A DNA stretch of 64,000 bases from Deltaproteobacteria bacterium. GTDB lineage: Bacteria; Desulfobacterota; Syntrophobacteria; Syntrophobacterales; Thermodesulforhabdaceae. The DNA lies in contig JAFDGW010000009.1 in assembly GCA_019309115.1 (NCBI GenBank), forward strand, positions 28,669 to 92,668, given 5' to 3'. Made by a program: the position numbers and the translations under genes. The notes beneath the pieces are model-generated. The model ran no database searches and was not told the origin of the DNA. It saw only the letters and a program-made list of their open reading frames with translations. Below, piece by piece: positions 26,619-35,199 of the stretch (the first letter of the stretch is position 1; each line of letters starts with the position of its first letter).

Positions 26619-27029
26619 TTACTGCTTAAAATAGCGCAAGATAGTATTTCTTTCGGAGGGTGTGAGTTTATCCCAATTTCTCAGGTAGTAACGAAGGCGC
26701 TTACGTTCGCTCTCAGAAAGGTTTTTCCACTGTTCGTAACGCCTCTTCAAAAGCTGCTGTTTTTCTGGAGGGAGCTGTTTGTAATGCTCATAACGCCTCC
26801 TCAATGATTCCCTTTCCTGAGGACTGAGTTTCTCCCACCTACGGTACTGATCTGAATTTTCAAAATATCGAAAAGCAAGGATCTGGGATTCCCCTTGTGT
26901 ATAGACATAGTAATTCTCCAGGCAAAAGGAAAAACCTCCAGAACAAAACACTAACAACCAACACAAAATAATAACTGAAACCCGCGGGTTATAATCACTT
27001 CTACGAAAGAAATTCAGAATATATTTCAT
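26619..27029 (-). CDS. DUF3106-type exported or membrane-anchored protein
   Basis: A 136-residue protein with one hydrophobic N-terminal segment (VSVIILCWLLVFCSGGFSFC, about 16-35) and a helical region of repeated units with the pattern W-x2-L-(S/P)-x-E-(R/K)-x4-R-x-Y, seen four times (about 62-133). This is the DUF3106 pattern, found in periplasmic proteins of proteobacteria. Its start overlaps the anti-sigma gene by 29 nt, so it belongs to the same operon as the sigma/anti-sigma pair. Function is unknown; the position suggests an envelope target or co-sensor. Confidence 0.72.
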   Translation of the reverse strand: MKYILNFFRRSDYNPRVSVIILCWLLVFCSGGFSFCLENYYVYTQGESQILAFRYFENSDQYRRWEKLSPQERESLRRRYEHYKQLPPEKQQLLKRRYEQWKNLSESERKRLRYYLRNWDKLTPSERNTILRYFKQ

Positions 27030-27489
27030 CACCCCATGCCATCCTAAAGTGCTTTCTGCAGATTGAACTGTGTTCACCCGGCGTACCGTCAACAATCTGG
27101 ACCAGTTTTTCCAGCACATCCAGATCTTTCAGAAATTCCATATTTTCAACAACTTCCTTCTCCTCCGGCGAAAGAGAAGGTTGGTGAAACAACTGAAGTC
27201 CTACGGCGAAGAGTAAAACCAGAATGATCATTGCCACCGCAGGCTTCAAGACACCGAAAAATCGAACAAAAAAACCACCATCTCTTTTGATGGCCTTCTG
27301 AGGTCCATGCGCAGGTATTATGTCAGGAAGAGTCTTAACCCGCAGATAATTAACCAAACCTTGAACTTCGGAATATTCTTTTTTGCATTCGTCACAGCTT
27401 TCCAGATGTGTTTTCAGCTCCTCTTCAGCACCGGCGTCAAGTTCGTCCAAAACACTTAGATATATGTCTTTACATCTTGGACATCTCAT
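27001..27489 (-). CDS. Zinc-binding transmembrane anti-sigma factor
   Basis: A 162-residue protein. The N-terminal cytoplasmic domain has the ZAS motif H-x3-C-x2-C (THLESCDEC, about 27-35) preceded by a CPRC pair at 3-6. A single membrane helix (AVAMIILVLLFAVGLQLF) lies near 83-100, and the rest faces the periplasm. Its start overlaps the sigma-factor stop by 4 nt, the usual arrangement for an ECF sigma and its inhibitor. The inducing signal is unknown. Confidence 0.88.
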   Translation of the reverse strand: MRCPRCKDIYLSVLDELDAGAEEELKTHLESCDECKKEYSEVQGLVNYLRVKTLPDIIPAHGPQKAIKRDGGFFVRFFGVLKPAVAMIILVLLFAVGLQLFHQPSLSPEEKEVVENMEFLKDLDVLEKLVQIVDGTPGEHSSICRKHFRMAWGDEIYSEFLS

Positions 27490-28046
27490 AGTTCACTCCG
27501 ACTTCCGAGTTCTTCCTTTAGCGTTCTAATACCTCGAAATAAATGGCTTTTCACGGCACCTTCACTGATTCCAAGAATCTCAGCAACTTCCTTCATAGTC
27601 AGGCCTTCCATTACCTTAAGAGTGACCACCAGTCTTTGCTGCTTCGAAAGTTTATTCATTGCCTTCTTTATGCAACACTGTTCCTCCTTACGAGCCAGAT
27701 TTTCTACCTGACTAGGCTCAATAAAGTTTTTGTTCGAACCGTTGCCGAACCACGCTTTCAAAAATTTCCTGAAGATCTTATCTTTTCGCCGTTGTTGCAA
27801 ACACTCATTTATTAGAACTCTGTAAAGCCAGGTTCCAAGACTACATTTCCCTTCGAATGAATCAAGCCTGGTCATAAGCTTCAAGAACGTCTCCTGTGTA
27901 GCTTCAAAGGCGACTTCACGATCAAACCCACACAGTCGAAAGGCGGCTCTGTAGATCTTTTCGTAATATCTGTTAACTAGCTCATTTCGGGCATTATTAT
28001 CCCCTTTCTGAGCTTTCCTGATTAGATCAGCTTCAGCTTCCTTCAC
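27486..28046 (-). CDS. ECF-type RNA polymerase sigma factor
   Basis: A 186-residue sigma-70 family factor with regions 2 and 4 only. Region 2 reads NRYYEKIYRAAFRLCG and FEATQETFLKLMTRLD; region 4 carries the helix-turn-helix MEGLTMKEVAEILGISEGAV. I start at GTG 28046 (AAGGCGG upstream); an in-frame TTG at 28061 is also possible. It lies 33 nt downstream of the His-rich exported protein gene and overlaps the anti-sigma gene, so all four genes probably form one autoregulated unit. Confidence 0.9.
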   Translation of the reverse strand: MKEAEADLIRKAQKGDNNARNELVNRYYEKIYRAAFRLCGFDREVAFEATQETFLKLMTRLDSFEGKCSLGTWLYRVLINECLQQRRKDKIFRKFLKAWFGNGSNKNFIEPSQVENLARKEEQCCIKKAMNKLSKQQRLVVTLKVMEGLTMKEVAEILGISEGAVKSHLFRGIRTLKEELGSRSEL

Positions 28047-28079
28047 ACAGCCGCCTTTCAAAGAAAACCCTCTTTGTGG

Positions 28080-28481
28080 TTACCACGCATCTCTGAAACC
28101 GAAATTCAAATACCAGCCGTTCCAAGACGCCCTGTAGCGTGGGTATATCCTGTAAGAGCAATTATACCTATAAGCAGGCCGGCAGTAACACTTACAATAA
28201 TAGCCACCATAGCAGGGACAACGGCGATGGTGTGGTCTGAACCGATGCCCGTGCCAGTAGTGATGATAATGGTGGTGTGGTTTGAACTGATGTCTGTGCC
28301 GGTAGTGATGATGAGCATAACGAGGCGGGACATGGTGAACCCTGTGAAAACGATAATGATGACCTGAAACCCCCTTGACATTGACTCTCACCCTGTACAC
28401 ATCGCCCGCAAAAGCCAGCGACACTAACAGGTACCCAAATCCTAAAGCCAGAACAAACACAAACGCTAGATAACGTTTCAT
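28080..28481 (-). CDS. Exported histidine- and cysteine-rich protein, putative metal binder
   Basis: The 133-residue precursor has a clear signal peptide (hydrophobic residues 4-23, cleavage after AFA near 25). The mature part contains 19 His within about 50 residues (41-88), interleaved with Arg, Tyr and Pro, followed by a Cys-rich tail (CPCYGGYYCKCYC and one more Cys). This composition suggests binding of Zn, Ni, Cu or Co in the periplasm. I know no named family for it. It is first in the sigma/anti-sigma/DUF3106 cluster, and its ribosome-binding site is covered by a predicted 5'UTR hairpin. Confidence 0.75.
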   Translation of the reverse strand: MKRYLAFVFVLALGFGYLLVSLAFAGDVYRVRVNVKGVSGHHYRFHRVHHVPPRYAHHHYRHRHQFKPHHHYHHYWHGHRFRPHHRRCPCYGGYYCKCYCRPAYRYNCSYRIYPRYRASWNGWYLNFGFRDAW

Positions 28482-28486
28482 TATCT

Positions 28487-28535
28487 CACCTCCTGCACCA
28501 TGGGATTTCTTTAACCCTTAGATGCACAGGAGGTG
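28487..28535 (-). promoter_or_regulatory. 5'UTR hairpin predicted to sequester the ribosome-binding site
   Basis: On the minus strand CACCTCCTG (28527-28535) is the exact complement of CAGGAGGTG (28487-28495), which contains the Shine-Dalgarno AGGAGG 6 nt before the ATG of the His-rich protein. Two G-U and one G-C pair extend the stem to 12 bp around an approximately 28-nt loop. The upstream arm also sits inside the dyad TGCAC-N5-GTGCA, which could form a competing hairpin. This is the layout of an RNA thermometer or other on/off switch. Confidence 0.55.
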
Positions 28536-28555
28536 CAAAACGTTTACACAAAAAA

Positions 28556-29407
28556 TCAACGAGGCACTTTTTTGCAAAAAATTATGACCGCCTCTCCGAT
28601 TTCCTCCGCTCTTTTGGCTGCTCGCCTCATCTCACGAAATACCGATCTATCTTCAATAGCCCGTTTTAATAACCGATTTGTTTCCTCCAATTCACTCCGG
28701 CTCAACAGACTGTAAGCCGAATCTCCTTTATGAAATTCAGGTTTGAGAGCCACCGTCGGATCGTTATAATATGCATCATCAAAAATCTTCCCGGTAGGAA
28801 CTTTAAGCTCTGGCTTTTCAAAGCCCGATTCCATCATTCGTCTGATCAGATCGGCAATGGGAATATACTTTTTCTGAAGCAAGAGTGCCGCCTTCCGCAT
28901 GTATTTATAATGCCAGAAGGCCCCGTCATCTGGATCTATATGCTGTCTGTCACAGGTATTTACTATAAGTACACCACCCGGCTTTAAGACTCTATAAGCT
29001 TCCTTTAAAAAAATGGTAAGATTTGGGTAATCTTCACTATCATCAAGGTGATGTATAACCTGATTTACAAGGTATGCATCGAAAAAGTTTTCGGGAAATT
29101 TGAGTTCGAGTATGTTGCCAATTGACAGAACAACGTTTGAACGATTCTTGAGTTTTTCAACGGCTTTTCTGTAACCGGTTGTTGAAGCCTCTATTCCGTA
29201 AATTTTGCCCACATAATTGGCAAGTATCGAAGTATATGCCCCCGTTCCAAAACCACCCTCAAGAAGTACCAAATCGTTCAGTGAAACGTGAACGAGTCTT
29301 AAGATTTCGAGGATTTCATTCACTCCAAAAGGACGTCTCACAAGATCATAATCTTTGAAGCATTCATTATAGTCGCAGTATTTCGAAAATTCTATCGACT
29401 CCTGCAT
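28556..29407 (-). CDS. SAM-dependent class I methyltransferase
   Basis: A 283-residue protein with motif I LLEGGFGTGAYTSI (about 53-66), motif II GIEAS and motif IV LVNQVIHHLDD near 113, followed by VLKPGGVLIVNT. These are typical of the UbiE/methyltransf_11 type. The canonical E/D-x-G-x-G motif is E-G-G-F-G-T-G. The substrate is unknown. It lies 74 nt upstream of the His-rich gene on the same strand, and whether they share a transcript is unclear. Confidence 0.85.
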   Translation of the reverse strand: MQESIEFSKYCDYNECFKDYDLVRRPFGVNEILEILRLVHVSLNDLVLLEGGFGTGAYTSILANYVGKIYGIEASTTGYRKAVEKLKNRSNVVLSIGNILELKFPENFFDAYLVNQVIHHLDDSEDYPNLTIFLKEAYRVLKPGGVLIVNTCDRQHIDPDDGAFWHYKYMRKAALLLQKKYIPIADLIRRMMESGFEKPELKVPTGKIFDDAYYNDPTVALKPEFHKGDSAYSLLSRSELEETNRLLKRAIEDRSVFREMRRAAKRAEEIGEAVIIFCKKVPR

Positions 29408-29481
29408 AACACAAATCCTTTTTTATTCTAACAAATCATTTTAACAAGCAAAACCACACCTGACAAAATTAATCGAAAAAC

Positions 29482-29521
29482 TAAACCGATCCGCTCGCTT
29501 TAAAGCGAACGAGATCGGTTT
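29482..29521 (-). terminator. Terminator after hppA
   Basis: On the minus strand AAACCGATC and GATCGGTTT flank an inner stem around CGCTTTAAAGCG, followed by AGTTTTTC. It is 23 nt after the hppA stop. Confidence 0.65.
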
Positions 29522-29544
29522 AAAATTTAGCTTGCCGAATTATT

Positions 29545-31539
29545 TTACAATATTGGGGCAATAACCAGAGAAATTACCGACATGAGCTTTATAAGAATGT
29601 TCATCGTCGGACCGGAAGTATCTTTGAAAGGATCACCCACGGTGTCACCAACCACCGCTGCCTTGTGATTGTCGGATCCTTTACCACCGAAATGCCCGGC
29701 TTCGATGTACTTTTTGGCGTTGTCCCACGCACCACCACCATTGGCCATGAAAAGAGCCAGCATAACACCCGTAAGAGTAGCACCGAGGAGCATTCCACCA
29801 AGAGCCTGCTTTCCTATGATGAAACCGACCAAAACGGGCGTGGAAACACCAACAAGTCCAGGCAACAACATTCTGCGGATTGCGCCTTTGGTAGCAATTG
29901 CAACACAACGCGCTGGATCGGGTTTGGCCTTGCCTTCGAGAAGTCCAGGAATTTCCCTAAACTGGCGTCGAATTTCTTCTACCATATCGAAGGCAGCATC
30001 ACCAACAGCAGTCATAGTTAACGCCGCAACCAAGAAAGGCACAATAGCGCCGATGAAAGCACCAATTATTACATAAGGATCAGTAATGTTAACAATCTCC
30101 AACTTAGCAGCCTGAGTATAAGCCACAAATAGGGCAACAGCCGTAAGAGCAGCAGCGCCTATTGCAAAACCTTTACCGATAGCAGCAGTGGTATTGCCAA
30201 GGGCATCGAGGCTATCAGTGATAGCCCTTGTTTCGGGACCGAGCTCTGCCATTTCAGATATACCGCCTGCATTGTCTGCAACAGGTCCATAGGCGTCAAC
30301 CGTCATTGTGGCACCAACAGTAGCCAACATCCCGACAGCCGATATACCAATTCCATAGATTCCAGCAGTAATGTAAGCAATGTAAGTGGCTACGCAGATG
30401 CCCAATACCGGAAGGGCAACGCTTTCCATACCTACGGCCAGACCAGCTATGATAACCGTAGCAGGCCCTGTTTCAGACTGAGCAGCAATCTTGCGAATGG
30501 GCCCCATGGATGTGTAATACTCTGCTAGAAGTCCAATCGCTATACCACAGAACAAACCTGAAAGAACTGCCCAGAACACACCAAAACGAACGCCCGTTGC
30601 CTTAACGAGATAATACTCAATCCCGATGAAGATCACAGCAGCAACGAAGGTCGTGTATCGGAGCGCTTTCTGAGGATTCATGCCGGCCATAGCCTTTATA
30701 CTAAAGACACCAACAAAGGAAGCAATAAGCCCACCCATAACAGTCAGCAAAGGAAGCGCCATGTAGGCCAACCGATCTCCGCCACCAAGTGCTTTTTCCG
30801 ACATTGTTGCTGCAATAGCTATAGTCGCTATGATAGATCCAACATAGGACTCAAAAATATCTGCTCCCATTCCAGCAATGTCACCAACGTTGTCACCGAC
30901 GTTGTCGGCAATAACACCAGGGTTTCTTGGGTCATCTTCAGGAATACCAGCTTCAACCTTGCCCACCAAGTCAGCACCAACGTCAGCAGCTTTCGTATAG
31001 ATTCCACCGCCCATACGAGCAAACAGGGCAATTGAGCTGGCACCCATAGCAAAACCGTTGATGTAATTGGCCGTGGCAGGATCCTTGCCCCAGAGATAGA
31101 AGAAAACTCCAACCCCGAGCAATCCAAGGCTTGCAACGGCAAGTCCCATGCAGGCACCACCAAAGTAAGATACAGTCAGAGCCTTAGCCTGTCCCCATTG
31201 ATTTGCCGCCCAGGAAGTTCTTGAATTCGCCCTGGTCGCAGCAGACATCCCGGTGAAGCCGGCAAGTATCGAACACGTAGCACCGGAAATAAAGGCTATA
31301 GCCGTCTGCTTGTTAATTCCAAAGAACAGCAGACAAAATACAACCGCTATAAACCCCGCTAGAACAGTGTACTCAGTTTTCAAAAAAGCCATCGCACCTT
31401 CATGAATCATCTCCTCAAGTTCCTGCATTTTTTCCGTTCCATTGGGCTGCTTCTTGATCCATGCAAAGATCATCAACGCAACTAGCAAACCAACAGCTCC
31501 AAAAATAGGTGCGAAATTCGTCATTTGTAGTAGTTGCAT
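29545..31539 (-). CDS. hppA: Membrane-bound ion-pumping pyrophosphatase (K+-dependent type)
   Basis: A 664-residue protein with about 16 membrane helices that couples PPi hydrolysis to H+ or Na+ export. Catalytic motifs include [36 protein letters not shown] and the C-terminal [14 protein letters not shown]. The diagnostic position in [11 protein letters not shown] is Ala rather than Lys, which places it in the K+-dependent subfamily; H+ versus Na+ cannot be decided by eye. Start ATG 31539 follows GGGAGGTGAAGG. It recovers energy from PPi made by acyl-CoA and nucleotide synthetases, common in syntrophs and sulfate reducers. Confidence 0.97.
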   Translation of the reverse strand: MQLLQMTNFAPIFGAVGLLVALMIFAWIKKQPNGTEKMQELEEMIHEGAMAFLKTEYTVLAGFIAVVFCLLFFGINKQTAIAFISGATCSILAGFTGMSAATRANSRTSWAANQWGQAKALTVSYFGGACMGLAVASLGLLGVGVFFYLWGKDPATANYINGFAMGASSIALFARMGGGIYTKAADVGADLVGKVEAGIPEDDPRNPGVIADNVGDNVGDIAGMGADIFESYVGSIIATIAIAATMSEKALGGGDRLAYMALPLLTVMGGLIASFVGVFSIKAMAGMNPQKALRYTTFVAAVIFIGIEYYLVKATGVRFGVFWAVLSGLFCGIAIGLLAEYYTSMGPIRKIAAQSETGPATVIIAGLAVGMESVALPVLGICVATYIAYITAGIYGIGISAVGMLATVGATMTVDAYGPVADNAGGISEMAELGPETRAITDSLDALGNTTAAIGKGFAIGAAALTAVALFVAYTQAAKLEIVNITDPYVIIGAFIGAIVPFLVAALTMTAVGDAAFDMVEEIRRQFREIPGLLEGKAKPDPARCVAIATKGAIRRMLLPGLVGVSTPVLVGFIIGKQALGGMLLGATLTGVMLALFMANGGGAWDNAKKYIEAGHFGGKGSDNHKAAVVGDTVGDPFKDTSGPTMNILIKLMSVISLVIAPIL

Positions 31540-31590
31540 TTTTCCTTCACCTCCCATCCAATGCAAGTCTTCCTAGTGCACACCATAACC

Positions 31591-32160
31591 CTACAACATC
31601 AAACCGTTAAAACGATTCATGGCCTCTTCAATGCCATGCTCCAAAATTACTCCCAGCGCTTCCACCCCCTTTTCTAAGGTTTTATAAAACTTATCAAGCT
31701 CATCTTCATAGGGTGGACTCAAAACATAATTATATATAGACTCACCCCTCAACGGCCTTCCTATTCCTATTTTCAACCTCGGAAATTCATTGGTGCCAAT
31801 TGCACCTATAATAGAATTCACTCCCTTGTGCCCTCCCGATCCACCTTTTCTTACTACCCGGAGCCTCCCCACCGGAAGGTCAAGATCATCATGAACAACC
31901 AGCATATTCTCCGGTTCTTCACAAGCTAACCTTAGGATTTCCTCTGCCGCAATTCCGCTTTTGTTCATGTATGTGAGCGGTTTTACAATAATCACTTCTG
32001 ACCCTTTATACAAGACTTTTTTCACAAGCCCCCACCACTTTGTATGCTCTTTCACAACCTCAACACTCAACGCAAATTTATCCACCACCATGAACCCAGC
32101 ATTGTGCCTCGTAAAAAGATATTTTGACCCAGGGTTACCAAGCCCAATTATGACTTTCAT
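31591..32160 (-). CDS. pth: Peptidyl-tRNA hydrolase
   Basis: A 189-residue hydrolase that recycles peptidyl-tRNA. The N-terminus VIIGLGNPGSKY, catalytic His19 in TRHNAGF, KPLTYMNKSG and VVHDDLDLPVGRLR (catalytic Asp), and GGSGGHKGVNSI are all present. I start at ATG 32160, which matches the family N-terminus; the frame is open to 32217 but that extension lies in a terminator region. It follows rplY with a candidate small RNA gene in between. Confidence 0.96.
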   Translation of the reverse strand: MKVIIGLGNPGSKYLFTRHNAGFMVVDKFALSVEVVKEHTKWWGLVKKVLYKGSEVIIVKPLTYMNKSGIAAEEILRLACEEPENMLVVHDDLDLPVGRLRVVRKGGSGGHKGVNSIIGAIGTNEFPRLKIGIGRPLRGESIYNYVLSPPYEDELDKFYKTLEKGVEALGVILEHGIEEAMNRFNGLML

Positions 32161-32201
32161 AAAATCATCACTCGTGTTTCTAATCACAAAGTATAGCATA
32201 G

Positions 32202-32240
32202 AAAAAAACAAAGGCACATCCCTCTCAGAATGTGCCTTTC
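32202..32240 (-). terminator. Terminator between rplY and pth
   Basis: Minus-strand stem AAAGGCACA with TGTGCCTTT and an 12-nt loop, followed by G and seven Ts. It would end the rplY transcript and/or the small RNA. Confidence 0.85.
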
Positions 32241-32385
32241 CACCGTTACCTTTTTCCTACTCACAGCTTCCTATTTTTGCTCAGATGAACATCCACTCCA
32301 ATGAGCTGTGGAGTCAGACGTAACGGCTTATGTTGCCTGACACCATCGGAGACAAGCCCCTTTAGTTGCCCACAGCTCATAAATC
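32202..32385 (-). ncRNA. Candidate structured small RNA between rplY and pth
   Basis: No gene occupies 32161-32535. On the minus strand a promoter TTGTAT (32416-32421), 18-nt spacer, TATAGT (32392-32397) precedes a transcript that would start near 32385 and end at a terminator: stem AAAGGCACA/TGTGCCTTT (32210-32218, 32231-32239) with GTTTTTTT. Inside, TGAGCTGTGG (32370-32379) pairs perfectly with CCACAGCTCA (32302-32311), enclosing a second stem GTCAG/CTGAC (32313-32317, 32337-32341). The length of about 184 nt resembles 6S RNA, but I see no 6S-like closing stem. Confidence 0.5.
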
Positions 32386-32535
32386 TATAACACTATAACT
32401 CGTTTGTGTGCATGCATACAAATAAGCAAATAAAATTAAAAAATTAAGTAACTGTTAATAACCCCCGACACAAGCAATTTTAGCTGCAAATCAATCTCAA
32501 TTCAGGACAACCCCACGGCTTAACCATTCATAAAT

Positions 32536-33159
32536 TCACTCTCCCGATTCCGTACTTTCTTCTTCGCCAGATTCAGAAGGAGCTTCAAAACCTTCGGGTG
32601 GGGTAACTGCCACAATCGGTGCATCGTCATCGTTCAAAATCTTAAAAGAAAATTGATCCCTTATATCCTCAACATGCAAAACATCCCCTATATCAAGATT
32701 TGAAACATCAACCTCTATCTTTTCAGGGATTTCACTGGGCCAGCATCGTATTGACAGCGAATGAAGCACCACATTAAGTATTCCACCCTTTTTCACTCCA
32801 ATAGCCTCGCCAACCACATCAACGGGTACATCGACATCCACATCCTGATCCGCCGGTAGGGCATAAAAATCCACATGCAAAAGCCTTCTCTTAAAGGGAT
32901 GCGTTTGAACGTCCTTTACCAGAACCTGAAACTGCTCTTCTTTGCCGTCTTCCCTTTTCACCGCAAGGTTCACCACTTTGGTTTCATCGCCCATAGCAGT
33001 AAGCAATTTAACCACCTGATTTGTGCCCAAGGCAACAGGAATTGGCCTTTCGATTTTAGGTCCGTAAATTATTGCCGGCACCTTCTGCTCTCGCCTGAGC
33101 TTCCGAGCAATGCTCTTTCCAACCCTAGCTCGTGTCTCCGCTGAAAGAACCCACTCCAT
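32536..33159 (-). CDS. rplY: 50S ribosomal protein L25 (long CTC form)
   Basis: A 207-residue L25/TL5/CTC protein that binds 5S rRNA. The N-terminal L25 domain has AETRARVGKSIARKLRREQK-like start and PAIIYGP; the second beta domain contains VDVPVDVVGEAIGVKKGG. The tail is strongly acidic (SESGEEESTESGE). Genes prs upstream and pth downstream are its normal neighbours. Confidence 0.95.
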   Translation of the reverse strand: MEWVLSAETRARVGKSIARKLRREQKVPAIIYGPKIERPIPVALGTNQVVKLLTAMGDETKVVNLAVKREDGKEEQFQVLVKDVQTHPFKRRLLHVDFYALPADQDVDVDVPVDVVGEAIGVKKGGILNVVLHSLSIRCWPSEIPEKIEVDVSNLDIGDVLHVEDIRDQFSFKILNDDDAPIVAVTPPEGFEAPSESGEEESTESGE

Positions 33160-33210
33160 TATCAGATCGCCTCCCTTTTATAATTGTCCACGCCAAAAAA
33201 TTTTTCTAAT

Positions 33211-34158
33211 TCACATAGCGTAAAAAGTCGATTCTAAAGTCTCACCTCGATGAAGTGCAACAACGCTTTCCGCAAGCAAAGGTGCAACACTCACATATTC
33301 CACCGGAAGATTCATGGATTCCGGCTTGCAATAGGGTACCACACTATCAGTCACCACAATCGAATCAACTCCAGCACGCTGTAGTCGCGTTTCACACCCA
33401 TGAGAAAATATCCCGTGCACACTGTAAACCCTTACTGACCTTGCACCAGCCTTGTGAGCTGCCAGTGAAACTCGTTCAACAGTTTTTCCCGTGTCAATAA
33501 TGTCATCGTAAAGCACAACATTTTTATCTTTAACATTGCCTACAATTCTATGTTCCCAAGGAATCCCAACATCCCGCTCATCCATTATGGCCATGTCCAG
33601 ATTCATCTCCGTTGCAAAAGCCCTTGCCCTTCTCACTCCAGCAGCATCCGGAGCCACAACAATACTATTTTCATCTAGAAATTGCCGAGCATGCTTGACA
33701 AACTCGCTCATGGCAGAAATGTGATCTACCGGCACTTTAAAAAACCCCATGGTCTGACCGGAGTGGAAATCAAGTGCAACCACATGATCTACACCCGCTT
33801 CTTCCAGCAAACTTGCAAGCATCCTTCCTGTTATGGGAACTCTCGGCTTATCTTTCTTGTCTCTGCGACCGTAAGCATAATAAGGAATCACCGCCGTCAC
33901 CCTCTCAGCAGATGCTCTTTTTAAAGCATCTATCATGAGGAACAACTCAACCACGAAAGAATTCACAGGACAGCACAAAGATTGAATAACATAAACATCA
34001 CATCCCCGAACGTTCTCTTCAATTTCAACCCTAACCTCACCGTCAGAAAACGTTCCAACAAGCGCTTGCCCCAGCTCAATGCCTATTTCTGCACAAACCC
34101 GCTCCGCCAATTTCCTGTTCGAATTACCGGTGAAAACCCGAAGCTCGGTATCGACCAT
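33211..34158 (-). CDS. prs: Ribose-phosphate pyrophosphokinase
   Basis: A 315-residue PRPP synthetase: ribose-5-phosphate plus ATP gives PRPP and AMP. Visible motifs are FTGNSNRKLAERV, the ATP flexible loop YYAYGRRDKK, and the PRPP loop VVLYDDIIDTGKT near 218. It supplies nucleotide, His and Trp biosynthesis. The gene is in an ispE, tRNA-Gln, prs, rplY series on the minus strand; its start is 22 nt downstream of the tRNA. Confidence 0.97.
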   Translation of the reverse strand: MVDTELRVFTGNSNRKLAERVCAEIGIELGQALVGTFSDGEVRVEIEENVRGCDVYVIQSLCCPVNSFVVELFLMIDALKRASAERVTAVIPYYAYGRRDKKDKPRVPITGRMLASLLEEAGVDHVVALDFHSGQTMGFFKVPVDHISAMSEFVKHARQFLDENSIVVAPDAAGVRRARAFATEMNLDMAIMDERDVGIPWEHRIVGNVKDKNVVLYDDIIDTGKTVERVSLAAHKAGARSVRVYSVHGIFSHGCETRLQRAGVDSIVVTDSVVPYCKPESMNLPVEYVSVAPLLAESVVALHRGETLESTFYAM

Positions 34159-34179
34159 TCTATCCCCTAAACAAAAAAC

Positions 34180-34254
34180 TGGCTGGGGTGGGAGGATTCG
34201 AACCTCCGAATGCGGGTTCCAAAGACCCGTGCCTTACCCCTTGGCGACACCCCA
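34180..34254 (-). tRNA. tRNA-Gln (anticodon TTG)
   Basis: A 75-nt tRNA with encoded CCA. Acceptor TGGGGTG pairs with CACCCCA, discriminator G. Anticodon stem CGGGT/ACCCG encloses loop CTTTGGA, anticodon TTG. The T arm GGAGG-TTCGAAT-CCTCC is canonical. It lies between ispE and prs on the same strand and is likely processed from their transcript. Confidence 0.97.
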
Positions 34255-34269
34255 AGCCGATATTTTTTC

Positions 34270-35178
34270 TCAAACCTCTGAAAACGGCCAACCCGGATCC
34301 GAAAGTACCTCCGCCAATCTTAACCAAAACCCACGGTCCCATTTACTCCGGGCTGCCTCAAACACCCTTTCTGCCCTGCCTCGACCCTCAAAGATTCCAA
34401 ATACCGTTGGCCCACTTCCTGTCACCAAACTAGCCAGAGCACCCTGTTCAACCAACCACCGTTTAATTTCCACCAGCACAGGGTACTTGCTCAGAGCATA
34501 TCCTTCTAAATCGTTCTTTAAAATACTCGAAAGATCAACATTTGAATCCAAAACCTCATTAAGGCTAATAAAATTGCCCTTTTTTGTCAATTCCAAACTT
34601 CTATAAGCCGCTTTGGTGGAAATTGCAAAGGGTGGCTTCACAAGAACTAAAAAATATTGAGGAACTCCCTTCACATAGGTCAAACGATCACCAATGCCCT
34701 CAGCAAGAGCCGGCCTACATCTCAAAAAGAATGGAACATCTGCGCCTACTCTTTTTGCCACATTCACCAACTCTGCTTCGGAAAGGGGACTCGGATTTAT
34801 CAGGTTGAACAGTCTCAATATGCCACCTGCGTTCGAACTTCCACCACCAAGGCCCGCTCCAACAGGGATGTTCTTTTCAATGTTTACAGTAACCCCCCCA
34901 TCCGGCCAACCAGTACGATCCTTGTAAACAGACACAGCTTTCCACACCAGATTGCGAGAATCTTCCGGAACGTCAGGGTGGTTGCAATGCAACGCAATCG
35001 AACCACCGCCTACAAAGCGGATAATCATTCTATCAAAAACGGACACAGGGACCATCAATGTCCACAAATTATGATAGCCATCAGCACGCCGGTCAACAAT
35101 CTGTAACCACAGGTTTATCTTTGCCGGAACGTCAATTACGTATTCGGAAAATCCACTATTACCACCCAAGCTCGACAT
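34270..35178 (-). CDS. ispE: 4-diphosphocytidyl-2-C-methyl-D-erythritol kinase
   Basis: A 302-residue GHMP kinase of the non-mevalonate isoprenoid pathway. The N-terminal VPAKINLWLQIVDRRADGYHNL is diagnostic, the ATP loop reads PVGAGLGGGSSNAG near 99-112, and the third GHMP motif is LVTGSGPTVFGIF near 260. The length is typical. Location next to tRNA-Gln and prs is common in bacteria. Confidence 0.96.
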   Translation of the reverse strand: MSSLGGNSGFSEYVIDVPAKINLWLQIVDRRADGYHNLWTLMVPVSVFDRMIIRFVGGGSIALHCNHPDVPEDSRNLVWKAVSVYKDRTGWPDGGVTVNIEKNIPVGAGLGGGSSNAGGILRLFNLINPSPLSEAELVNVAKRVGADVPFFLRCRPALAEGIGDRLTYVKGVPQYFLVLVKPPFAISTKAAYRSLELTKKGNFISLNEVLDSNVDLSSILKNDLEGYALSKYPVLVEIKRWLVEQGALASLVTGSGPTVFGIFEGRGRAERVFEAARSKWDRGFWLRLAEVLSDPGWPFSEV

Positions 35179-35199
35179 AATGACTACCGCTATTCGGTT

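Noticed and set aside
32202..32385. 6S RNA as identity of the RNA between rplY and pth
   Set aside because: Length fits but the 5' and 3' ends do not pair into the 6S closing stem and no central open bubble is evident.
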